In this document: positions 53,985 through 64,000 of the stretch, one piece after another
Position numbering within the stretch: position 1 is the stretch's first letter
Layout of the letters: each line of letters starts with the position of its first letter
Assembly: GCA_900110015.1 (NCBI GenBank)
Contig: FOCD01000002.1
Span: forward strand, 124,001-188,000
DNA length: 64,000 nt
Source: Terribacillus saccharophilus
GTDB lineage: Bacteria > Bacillota > Bacilli > Bacillales > Amphibacillaceae
Direction: 5' to 3'
Notes under the pieces: generated by a model
Database searches by the model: none
What the model saw: only the letters and a program-made list of their open reading frames with translations
What the model was told of the DNA's origin: nothing
Made by a program: the position numbers and the translations under genes

Positions 53985-54865
53985 CAGTGGCTTTTCCTTT
54001 CTACATCACGATGCGTCACATGCGTCGCATAGTTATCACTATATCGTTTAGCCAAATACTCTGCGATGGCTACTGAACGATGCTGTCCGCCCGTACAGCC
54101 GATGGCTATAATAAGCTGACTTTTACCTTCCTTCTTGTACTGAGGCAGCATGAAAGTAAGCATATCCTCAAGCTTCTGTAAGAAAGTATGCGTATCAGAC
54201 CACTTGAATACATAGGAGGAAACAGGTTCATCCAAGCCCGTCTGCGGTCTAAGATTCTCCACGTAGAAAGGATTTGGAAGGAAACGGACATCAAAGACGA
54301 GATCCGCATCAATTGGAAGCCCGTATTTAAAACCAAAACTCAGCATCTGCACCGTGAACTCTTCATAATTGGTATCCTTGAAGCGTCTCATAATCTTCTC
54401 GCGGAGCTGCTTTGGCTTCAAAGTCGATGTATCCACGATGAATTGTGCTCTGCCACGCATTTGATCAAGCAATGCACGTTCCTGTTGGATACCTTCAAGC
54501 GGAAGACCTTCCGGCGCAAGCGGATGCGTCCTGCGCGTTTCTTTATATCTGGTTACGAGCACTTCATCCTTTGAATCGAGGAATAATACTTGCGGTTCCA
54601 ACCAATTCTCCTGTGTCAGCTTGTCCAATGCTTCAAATAAAGAATCGAAGAATTCCCTGCCTCGTAAATCCATGACAAGCGCTACCTTTTTAATATCATT
54701 GGCAGCATCTCGCATCAAATCAAGAAATGTTGGCAATAGTGCTGGAGGCAAGTTATCCACACAATAGTAACCCAGGTCCTCGAAGCTTTGAACGGCAACA
54801 GTTTTTCCTGCTCCGGACATGCCTGTAATGATGACGAGCTTGGTTTCATTTAACTGTTTCTCCAT
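53984..54865 (-). CDS. rapZ: RNase adapter RapZ / nucleotide-binding protein YvcJ
   Basis: 293 residues. Walker [21 protein letters not shown] lies near the N-terminus, and the C-terminal half carries [21 protein letters not shown] and [19 protein letters not shown]. Enterobacterial RapZ guides RNase E to GlmZ; in Bacillus YvcJ binds GTP/ATP and influences competence. Follows the Nudix gene by 14 nt and overlaps yvcK. Confidence 0.94.
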   Translation of the reverse strand: MEKQLNETKLVIITGMSGAGKTVAVQSFEDLGYYCVDNLPPALLPTFLDLMRDAANDIKKVALVMDLRGREFFDSLFEALDKLTQENWLEPQVLFLDSKDEVLVTRYKETRRTHPLAPEGLPLEGIQQERALLDQMRGRAQFIVDTSTLKPKQLREKIMRRFKDTNYEEFTVQMLSFGFKYGLPIDADLVFDVRFLPNPFYVENLRPQTGLDEPVSSYVFKWSDTHTFLQKLEDMLTFMLPQYKKEGKSQLIIAIGCTGGQHRSVAIAEYLAKRYSDNYATHVTHRDVERKSH

Positions 54866-54879
54866 ACGTATCCCCCGTT

Positions 54880-55347
54880 TTATTCTGGTGTCGTAGGATC
54901 CAGCTTTGATTGCAGCAGCTGGCGATCCTCCGTGTAGACGAATGTGCCGAACAATGGCTCATCTGTGTTGAACATATGGGCGAATATATCACGATCTCCC
55001 TCAGCCATCGGCAAATCCTTGATTTTCTTTTTATCTATCCATTCCAGCTTACCTTCCTGGCTTTCTTCAAGCAGATCACCAGTATATTCCTCAGCGAAGA
55101 AGGTGAACATCATCCATTCATGTACAACTTTTTCGCCTTTCTTTATAACAAAAGTAAACGTACCGCGAAGCTCGGGTTCATGTATAGTCAATCCTGTTTC
55201 TTCCCAAAACTCCCGGACAGCTGTTTCTTTGACGGACTCGCCCAGCTCCATCTTTCCGCCAGGTGCTGAGTACCATCCTTTACTCGGTTTCTTCAATAAG
55301 AGAACTTTGTCATCAACTGCCAAAATGCAGTTTGCAACACGTTGCAT
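54880..55347 (-). CDS. Nudix hydrolase (YvcI-like)
   Basis: 155 residues with a complete Nudix box, [24 protein letters not shown] (GX5EX7REUXEEXGU). The N-terminus [20 protein letters not shown] resembles 8-oxo-dGTP diphosphatases of MutT type, but the true substrate is unknown. Start ATG 55347 follows GAGGTGG. First gene of the nudix-rapZ-yvcK-whiA set; trxB is separated by a terminator. Confidence 0.86.
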   Translation of the reverse strand: MQRVANCILAVDDKVLLLKKPSKGWYSAPGGKMELGESVKETAVREFWEETGLTIHEPELRGTFTFVIKKGEKVVHEWMMFTFFAEEYTGDLLEESQEGKLEWIDKKKIKDLPMAEGDRDIFAHMFNTDEPLFGTFVYTEDRQLLQSKLDPTTPE

Positions 55348-55486
55348 GCTTCCACCTCTTTCTCTGTGTAAGTGGACATGTTGGTTCGTTATACACATCA
55401 CTCTATATTATACTATTTCTGTTTATCTTCAAACAGTATTATGTTTCCTAAGTCTTTACCAAAAATCGCCGATAATCCCTAAAAGA

Positions 55487-55521
55487 ACAAAAAAAATGCA
55501 TAGGTGCCGAGACACCTATGC
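55487..55521 (-). terminator. Terminator of trxB
   Basis: GCATAGGTG (55498-55506) pairs with CACCTATGC (55513-55521); an 8-T run follows on the minus strand. It lies about 118 nt after trxB. Confidence 0.88.
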
Positions 55522-55638
55522 CAATAACTAATTTATCTATTAAAAGGGGGTCAATTAGTTAAAACCAGTATAGCAAATGATTATGTCGCCCATGTTACAG
55601 CAGCATTAAGAATCATTTACAAGGAATGGCCGAGCCTA

Positions 55639-56613
<975 letters not shown>

Positions 56614-56684
56614 TTATCAGTCGTTTTATCTACTCGTTAGCATATAAGATTCTGTGCGTAACGTCCATCTTTCTGCCTATAGCT

Positions 56685-57692
56685 TTAAGACAGCCAATAA
56701 AAGTCTTCTTTTGTCAGATGGCTGAATCTGCGGCTGCCTTCCTGCCATAGCTTTTCAGCATATGCTCCGTTGCCAGCTTTCTTCGCGGCCAAGCTGAACC
56801 ACTTATAATAGGAAGCATGTCCTTTCACACGTCTTTTATCCAGGTGAAGGAAGCGTTCGACAGCGTCTTCATAGTGCCCTGTCATAGAAAAAGTGCACGC
56901 AATACGTAAATGCTGCTCTTCATGGATAGGAAAAATATTGCGAAGCAAGCGCAAATGTTCATCTCTTTGGTCGAATTGATTCATTTCATGGTAAAACATA
57001 GCAAGATTCACATGTGTGTAGACAGAGACTTGCTCACTCAATAAGTGCTCTTCTTCCATTCGCACTGCTTCCTTTTGATTACCAGAGAAGAAAAGTGCTT
57101 TGGCAAATTCATGCTTCGCAAGCATATGTTCCGGAAACATACTCATCATTTCTTCTAGAATCGGCAAAGCAAACTGCCATTCTTCCCGCTCTAAATAATA
57201 AAATGCCGATTCTTGGAACATGATGAGCTCATCTTCTTCCTCTGTTGTCCATAGCTCATCGTCCTCTTCCTCAGCTTCCACATACGTCAATAGTTCCTCA
57301 GATTGCTCCCGAAAGTCTCCCTCCGGATCCATTTCCAAGTACAAGTTAGCGTACTTTTCTGCGTCGTGCATGTATCCAAGCTTAGAATAATTATGGGCAA
57401 GCAAATAAAAGCATTCCGCGTAATCGTCTCCATGCTCTTTAATGATGTCATCTAGTATATAGATCGCTTTATGGAACGATCCCATTTCCGTAAAAATAAC
57501 CGACTTCTGGCAGTGATAAATCACTTCCGTCGGTTCCATTTCGATTGCTTTATTAAGCCATTTCATAGCTTTGTCCAGCTTACCGTTCCGATAGGCTTCT
57601 ACGCCCTTTTTATAATAGAAATCTCCTTCAGGAATGAAGGGGATGATATTTGACGGTCCTGCCTGCTGCTCTGCTGGTTCCAGCGTTTGCAT
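56685..57692 (-). CDS. Tetratricopeptide repeat protein (YvcD-like)
   Basis: 335 residues of helical repeats: GVEAYRNGKLDKAMKWLNKA, YHCQKSVIFTEMGSFHKAIY and YLLAHNYSKLGYMHDAEKYA as the N-terminal TPRs, an acidic linker (~150-170, AEEEDDELWTTEEEDE), then further TPR-like pairs up to the end. No catalytic motif; a scaffold role is expected. ATG 57692 follows AGGAGG. It lies 92 nt before trxB, the place of yvcD in Bacillus. Confidence 0.82.
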   Translation of the reverse strand: MQTLEPAEQQAGPSNIIPFIPEGDFYYKKGVEAYRNGKLDKAMKWLNKAIEMEPTEVIYHCQKSVIFTEMGSFHKAIYILDDIIKEHGDDYAECFYLLAHNYSKLGYMHDAEKYANLYLEMDPEGDFREQSEELLTYVEAEEEDDELWTTEEEDELIMFQESAFYYLEREEWQFALPILEEMMSMFPEHMLAKHEFAKALFFSGNQKEAVRMEEEHLLSEQVSVYTHVNLAMFYHEMNQFDQRDEHLRLLRNIFPIHEEQHLRIACTFSMTGHYEDAVERFLHLDKRRVKGHASYYKWFSLAAKKAGNGAYAEKLWQEGSRRFSHLTKEDFYWLS

Positions 57693-57764
57693 GTGTTTCC
57701 TCCTACTGCTTTTAGATATCCCAAGAAGTATACCATATTTCCACATCTGCTCCTACACTTGAAG

Positions 57765-57799
57765 AAAAAAAGACTGCTCCCCCTAAGGGAAACAGTCTA
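57765..57799 (-). terminator. Terminator of glpD
   Basis: AGACTG...CAGTCT stem with inner CCC/GGG pairing. The minus-strand tail is TTTTTTTC. Confidence 0.78.
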
Positions 57800-57815
57800 T
57801 TCTTGATGAGAAAGA

Positions 57816-59498
57816 TTACACAGTTTGCAAGTCGTCTTCTTTAACAGGTACAACTGCTTCTTTCGCCAATACATCTAGCTCGCGAGTGTACTCAGCTTTT
57901 TGCTCTGCAGAGTAGCCTAACGTTTCAGCCAAGTAATCGATAACAGCATCTTTGTTTGTATGAACAAAGTTGATGTTGAATAGCAAAGCACCTGTGCGTC
58001 GAACAAAGAAGTCGACTGGTTTAAATGCTAGCTCTTCTTCGATTGCATAACGAAGCTGTGCGAATACAAGCGGATCGATGTTAGCAGCTTTTGCTTCATC
58101 TTTCAGTGTTTCAAAGCGTTCGAATACTTTATCTACGTTCGCTCCGTAACGGCTTACCATCTTAAGTGCATCTTCAGCAGAAAGACCGATAGCTTTTCCT
58201 TCATCCACTTTACGCTCTTTGAAACGTTCAAAGCCTTTGGATCCGCCAACTTCTCCTCCGGAAATTGGAAGATGCTTCGTATCAGCTTGGGAATAAAGAA
58301 TGCCTTCTTCTTTCTTGAACTGATCAGCAACAATGTTTACTGCTTCAATTGCCATTTTACGGTAACCAGTTAACTTACCGCCAGCCATAGAGATCAAACC
58401 ACTGTCAGAAACGAAGATCTCATCCTTACGAGAAATCTCACCAGGTTTTTTGTTTTCTTCCTGGATAAGCGGACGAAGACCTGCCCAGCTGGATTCTACG
58501 TCATCTTTTGTGATTTCAACTGTCGGGAACATATAGTTAACGGAATCAATGATATAATCACGATCTTCAACAGTCATTACAGGGTGCTTGATATCACCTT
58601 TGTATGTTGTATCTGTTGTACCAACATATGTCTTACCTTCACGCGGTATTGCGAATACCATCCGGCCATCTGGAGTATCGAAGTATACTGCTTGACGCAA
58701 TGGGAAACGCTCGCCATCGAATACTAAGTGAACACCTTTTGTAAGATGCAACGTTTTACCTTTTTTAGAACCATCTTTTTCACGTAGTGTATCAACCCAA
58801 GGACCGCCGGCATTTACAATTTTCTTCGCGAAGATACGATGCTTTTCACCAGTTGTAAGATCTTCTGTTACGACACCAGTCACTTTACCACCAGCATCAT
58901 AAATGAACTCAGTTACTTTCGTGTAGTTAATCGCATGAACGCCTTTTTCCACAGCTTTTTTCAAAACTTCGAGAGTCAGACGCGCATCATCTGTTTTGTA
59001 CTCAACATAACGACCGCCGCCAAGAAGGTTTTCTGATTTAACTAGTGGTTCTCTTTCCAATACTTCATCACGTTTAAGCATTGTGCGACGTTCTGCTTTT
59101 TTAACGCCTGCAAGATAATCATACACACGCAAACCAATGTTTGTCATGAATGGACCCATTGTTCCGCCTTTGTGGAAAGGAAGCAGCATCCATTCTGGTG
59201 TTGTTACGTGAGGACCATTTTCATAAACGATTTCACGTTCTTTACCAACTTCAGCAACCATTTTTACTTCGAATTGTTTCAAGTAGCGCAAACCACCGTG
59301 AACCAATTTTGTTGAACGTGAAGAAGTTCCCGCTGCGAAGTCCTGCATTTCAACAAGACCTACGTTCATTCCGCGCATTCTTGCATCAAGAGAGATACCC
59401 GAACCAGTGATCCCCCCACCGATTACAAGAAGATCTAGAGGTTTATCAGTTAAATTTGCATAAATTTCATTACGTTTTTTACTAGAGAAAACAGTCAT
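57816..59498 (-). CDS. gl​pD: Aerobic glycerol-3-phosphate dehydrogenase
   Basis: 560-residue FAD flavoprotein that oxidises glycerol-3-phosphate to dihydroxyacetone phosphate at the membrane and passes electrons to quinone. FAD motif LLVIGGGITGSGISLDARMR, AAGTSSRSTKLVHGGLRYL, IVNAGGPWVDTLREKDG, FAIPREGKTYVGTTDTTY and SMAGGKLTGYRKMA. Start ATG 59498 is 9 nt from AGGAG; the longer frame reaches into the leader hairpin. Expression is probably controlled by GlpP antitermination at the leader terminator. Confidence 0.96.
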   Translation of the reverse strand: MTVFSSKKRNEIYANLTDKPLDLLVIGGGITGSGISLDARMRGMNVGLVEMQDFAAGTSSRSTKLVHGGLRYLKQFEVKMVAEVGKEREIVYENGPHVTTPEWMLLPFHKGGTMGPFMTNIGLRVYDYLAGVKKAERRTMLKRDEVLEREPLVKSENLLGGGRYVEYKTDDARLTLEVLKKAVEKGVHAINYTKVTEFIYDAGGKVTGVVTEDLTTGEKHRIFAKKIVNAGGPWVDTLREKDGSKKGKTLHLTKGVHLVFDGERFPLRQAVYFDTPDGRMVFAIPREGKTYVGTTDTTYKGDIKHPVMTVEDRDYIIDSVNYMFPTVEITKDDVESSWAGLRPLIQEENKKPGEISRKDEIFVSDSGLISMAGGKLTGYRKMAIEAVNIVADQFKKEEGILYSQADTKHLPISGGEVGGSKGFERFKERKVDEGKAIGLSAEDALKMVSRYGANVDKVFERFETLKDEAKAANIDPLVFAQLRYAIEEELAFKPVDFFVRRTGALLFNINFVHTNKDAVIDYLAETLGYSAEQKAEYTRELDVLAKEAVVPVKEDDLQTV

Positions 59499-59574
59499 GC
59501 ATGAACACTCCTTTTTAGATTCAGCGCTCCCATTATTTCTATACCCCAATAGTGTAGAAGTCATGTATAGAAAG

Positions 59575-59625
59575 CAAAAAGAGACCGCAAATAATCCATA
59601 CTATGTATAGATATTTACGGTCTCT
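59575..59625 (-). terminator. Leader terminator of glpD, GlpP antitermination target
   Basis: Minus strand: GAGACCGTAAATA (59612-59624) pairs with TATTTGCGGTCTC (59581-59593), one wobble, then TTTTTG. It lies between promoter and gene, the arrangement of the B. subtilis glpD leader where GlpP with glycerol-3-phosphate allows read-through. Confidence 0.88.
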
Positions 59626-59661
59626 CCAAAGTCTCGGGCCGAATCATTAACTTGTGAATTC

Positions 59662-59690
59662 AGTATAACATGCTCAGTCCGATTTGAAAA
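59662..59690 (-). promoter_or_regulatory. Promoter of glpD
   Basis: Minus strand: -35 TTTTCA (59685-59690), 17-nt spacer, -10 TATACT (59662-59667), upstream of the leader terminator. It lies at the very 3' edge of glpK. Confidence 0.5.
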
Positions 59691-59696
59691 GTTATA

Positions 59697-62029
<2,333 letters not shown>

Positions 62030-62061
62030 TGTGATTGTCCCCTTTATTGATAAATTTTTTC

Positions 62062-62076
62062 GGAGAGCGCTTTCAT
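62062..62076. promoter_or_regulatory. Second cre-like site in the glpF leader
   Basis: Minus strand ATGAAAGCGCTCTCC matches the cre consensus except at the last base. It lies 33-47 nt ahead of the glpF start, deep in the transcribed leader. Confidence 0.4.
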
Positions 62077-62167
62077 TAAGCGTCCAAATCAACTGCACCC
62101 TAGAAGCATGATAGAAAATAGCTACAATCACCCTAAAAATATTACCAGGAAGCGCTGTCTTTTGGAT

Positions 62168-62233
62168 AAGAAAAATCCATCACCTAATATAACATAGTAT
62201 GCCCCTTGGCGTGTACTAAAAAGGTAATGGATT
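62168..62233 (-). terminator. Leader terminator of glpFK, GlpP antitermination target
   Basis: Minus strand: AATCCATTACCT (62222-62233) pairs with AGGTGATGGATT (62174-62185) with one mismatch, followed by TTTTCTT. The loop contains CATACTATGT, resembling CATAGTATG in the glpD leader. It lies about 140 nt before glpF. Confidence 0.82.
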
Positions 62234-62271
62234 CTCCGTATCTCCGATCATTGATATTAACTTATAGGTAG

Positions 62272-62300
62272 ACTTTACACCTATTTGAAAGCGGTGTCAA
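62272..62300 (-). promoter_or_regulatory. glpF promoter overlapped by a cre site
   Basis: Minus strand: -35 TTGACA (62295-62300), 17-nt spacer, -10 TAAAGT (62272-62277). The plus-strand TTGAAAGCGGTGTCA (62285-62299) is a perfect cre match between and over these boxes, so CcpA should exclude RNA polymerase. Confidence 0.78.
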
Positions 62301-62304
62301 CAAC

Positions 62305-62847
62305 TTACCACAAACTTTTTTTAGAAGTTGAAACCGCTGTCGCACCTGCTTCCAATGCAGAATCCACATCTTCACGGGTCCGAATGAGCCCACCTGCGAT
62401 GACCGGGATGCCCACTTGCTCGGATACTTCTTTTATCATATGAGGAATTAACCCCGGTAAAACTTCGATAAAATCCGGCTGTGTTTTCTTGATCAAAGAA
62501 AGATTGTGATCCAATGCATGGCCATCAATTAAGAATAATCGCTGAACTGCAGTTATCTTATATTTTTTAGCTGCATGAATTACATTCGTTCTCGTCGATA
62601 TGACGCCATCAGGTTTCAGACGCTGACAGACAAAGTCCATCCCTGCATCATCCGTCTTCAATCCCTGTATCAAATCCACATGCAGAAATACTTTTTTACC
62701 CGCTTTTTTTGCATATTTGATTTGAGAAGGAAGCTGTGCAATTCTTGTTTCGAGCAGGACCATCATCTGCATATCTTCCCGATTAAGCAATTCGTCAAAA
62801 TCTCTTTCATTACGGGCTGCAGGCAAAATGCGCTGTCCTAAATCCAT
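62305..62847 (-). CDS. glpP: Glycerol uptake operon antiterminator GlpP
   Basis: 180-residue TIM-barrel-like RNA-binding regulator. Family text: QRILPAARNERDFDELLN, KKVFLHVDLIQGLKTDD, FIEVLPGLIPHMIKEV and PVIAGGLIRTREDVDSALEAGATAVSTS, where the last part binds the glycerol-3-phosphate phosphate. It opens the leader terminators of glpF and glpD. Start ATG 62847 follows AAGGAGG. It ends 5 nt before the glpF -35 box, the normal glpP-glpF order. Confidence 0.93.
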   Translation of the reverse strand: MDLGQRILPAARNERDFDELLNREDMQMMVLLETRIAQLPSQIKYAKKAGKKVFLHVDLIQGLKTDDAGMDFVCQRLKPDGVISTRTNVIHAAKKYKITAVQRLFLIDGHALDHNLSLIKKTQPDFIEVLPGLIPHMIKEVSEQVGIPVIAGGLIRTREDVDSALEAGATAVSTSKKSLW

Positions 62848-62878
62848 TCTATTCCTCCTTATAAAACAAGCAGACACA

Positions 62879-63388
62879 CTAAGTTGTCTGCTTGTTCTTT
62901 CGTTGTTCTGCTGTATAAATCACTTGCATCGGATTTCCGCCGACCATCGCACCAGGAGGCACATCCCGATGGACAAGTGTGGCAGCGGAGACGACCGCTC
63001 CATCGCCTATTGTGACACCTGGCAGTATCGTCGTATTAGCTCCTACCATCACATTATCCCCGATGATGACGTCACCTAGACGATATTCAGTAGTTAAATA
63101 CTCGTGCGCCAGTATCGTCGTATTGTAGCCGATAATTGTATTCTTACCAATTGTGATCCGTTCCGGAAATAGAAAATCAGGCACAACCATGAGAGCTAGC
63201 GCTGTTTCTTTACCGATTCTCATCCCTAGGAATGTCTTATACAACCTACTTTTCAAAGCAAGGAAGGGTGTATAGCGGCCGATTTGGATCACGATGAAGT
63301 TTCTTACTACTTTCCAAAAGGAAACTGTTTTATAAAGCTGCCAAAGCGAGTTCGATCCTTTAACGGGATAGCTTTCCATTTTCCGCAT
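62879..63388 (-). CDS. Hexapeptide-repeat acyltransferase (YvoF-like)
   Basis: 169-residue left-handed beta-helix acyltransferase. Hexapeptide turns are seen in ITIGKNTIIGYNTTILAHEY and DVIIGDNVMVGANTTILPGV then TIGDGAVVSAATLV, ending with the PPGAMVGGNPMQVI lid typical of maltose/galactoside O-acetyltransferases. Substrate unknown. The start overlaps the end of ppaX by 29 nt, with AAAGGA ahead, so the two are coupled as in Bacillus ppaX-yvoF. Confidence 0.84.
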   Translation of the reverse strand: MRKMESYPVKGSNSLWQLYKTVSFWKVVRNFIVIQIGRYTPFLALKSRLYKTFLGMRIGKETALALMVVPDFLFPERITIGKNTIIGYNTTILAHEYLTTEYRLGDVIIGDNVMVGANTTILPGVTIGDGAVVSAATLVHRDVPPGAMVGGNPMQVIYTAEQRKNKQTT

Positions 63389-64000
63389 GCGCTTCTTCCT
63401 TTACGATATCGAGTAGGTCACGGATATCCTCCAGCATATAATCCGGCCCATAAGTCAGCAAGGACTGCTTGCCTTTGATCGACCAAGCTACGCCAGCAGT
63501 TTTCGTGCCGGCATTCTTACCAGACTCGATGTCATGATAATTATCTCCAACCATAATAGCTTCCTCAGGCAAGCTTCCGAGTGCATCAAGACCTTTCAGA
63601 ACTGGTTCTGGATGAGGCTTTGCGTGTGTGATATCATCATACCCGATTACCACATCAAACAATCCGCCAAGCCCACATACCCGAAGACCACGCTCAGCTG
63701 TATCGCGCATCTTCGTCGTTACGATACCCAGCTTAAAGCCTGCCTGCTTGAGCTGCTGCAGAGTTTCAGCCACATAAGGGTACGCTTCAACGTAAGCATC
63801 ATGATGCTTCAAGTTATGTTCCCGATATGCTGCAATCATTTCTTCCGCTCTCACAGGATCGATATTTTCAAACACATCCTTCAGAGGAGGACCAATGAAC
63901 GGAAGCAGTTCTTCCCGTTCATACGTCCGCCCCGTATACTGCTCCAGAGTAGCAGTGTACGAAGCTAGAATCAGACTATTTGAATCTATCAGCGTTCCAT
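63360..64000 (-). CDS. ppaX: Pyrophosphatase PpaX, HAD superfamily (5' end outside window)
   Basis: At least 213 residues; the N-terminus and the DxD nucleophile lie past base 64000, the window starting inside GTLIDSNSLILASY. Remaining HAD parts: LLPFIGPPLKDVFENIDP in the cap, KLGIVTTKMRDTAERGL (motif II), YDDITHAKPHPEPVLKGLDA (motif III lysine) and IMVGDNYHDIESGKNAG (motif IV). It matches Bacillus PpaX, which hydrolyses the pyrophosphate made when HPr kinase/phosphorylase removes phosphate from HPr-Ser-P. An internal ATG at 63875 is not the true start because coding similarity continues upstream. Confidence 0.92.
   Translation of the reverse strand, partial: GTLIDSNSLILASYTATLEQYTGRTYEREELLPFIGPPLKDVFENIDPVRAEEMIAAYREHNLKHHDAYVEAYPYVAETLQQLKQAGFKLGIVTTKMRDTAERGLRVCGLGGLFDVVIGYDDITHAKPHPEPVLKGLDALGSLPEEAIMVGDNYHDIESGKNAGTKTAGVAWSIKGKQSLLTYGPDYMLEDIRDLLDIVKEEAHAENGKLSR

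Overview
The window reads as chromosomal DNA of a spore-forming member of the Bacillaceae. Evidence: HPr and its paralogue Crh, a cggR-gapA-pgk-tpiA-gpmI-eno block with a recognisable CggR operator, S-box (SAM) riboswitches, CtsR-controlled clpP, and the order crh-whiA-yvcK-rapZ-Nudix-trxB-TPR. Gene content and coding style resemble Terribacillus or Oceanobacillus relatives; the genus is a guess.

Layout. 1-2 kb: ptsH-ptsI. 2-7 kb: small units on the minus strand (GNAT, iolI-iolG, a YoxD-type SDR, an Est30-type esterase with promoter and cre). 6.8-14.1 kb: glycolytic regulon led by cggR, with a terminator and likely new promoter between gapA and pgk. 14.2-21.6 kb: MATE pump, then a four-carbon acid sugar module (DUF1537 kinase, PdxA-type dehydrogenase, KdgT-type permease) with a divergent PrpR-like regulator whose AAA+ domain lacks the sigma-54 loop. 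21.7-29.2 kb: sulfur operon metX-metY-ssuABC-acs with two S-boxes, in which acetate released by MetY could be recycled by the acetyl-CoA synthetase. 29.25-29.55 kb: a strong promoter facing a structured, ORF-free transcript (candidate ncRNA). 29.8-31.4 kb: amtB-glnK. 31.5-36 kb: two coat-like spore genes with a sigma-K-like promoter, GNAT, lipoprotein, orphan holin, Mn-catalase, NorA-like pump.

36-44.2 kb holds the least familiar unit: a GntR regulator and six enzymes (Gfo/Idh dehydrogenase, TIM-barrel isomerase, citryl-CoA-lyase-like protein, aldehyde dehydrogenase, ThDP enzyme, class III CoA-transferase), with one identical 15-bp palindromic element before three of its genes. It looks like an uncharacterised CoA-dependent route for degrading a polyol or sugar acid.

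44.3-47.9 kb is AT-rich and decayed: SUKH immunity-like gene, small membrane proteins, a broken secreted gene, an amidase pseudogene and the tail of a phage-type integrase next to tRNA-Arg(CCG). From 48.1 kb the conserved core resumes: a second Mn-catalase, clpP, yteJ-sppA, crh, whiA-yvcK-rapZ-nudix, trxB, a TPR gene, then glpD, glpK-glpF and glpP with GlpP-type leader terminators and a cre on the glpF promoter, ending in yvoF and partial ppaX. HPr, EI, Crh, several cre sites and a phosphorylatable GlpK histidine make carbon catabolite control a theme of the window.
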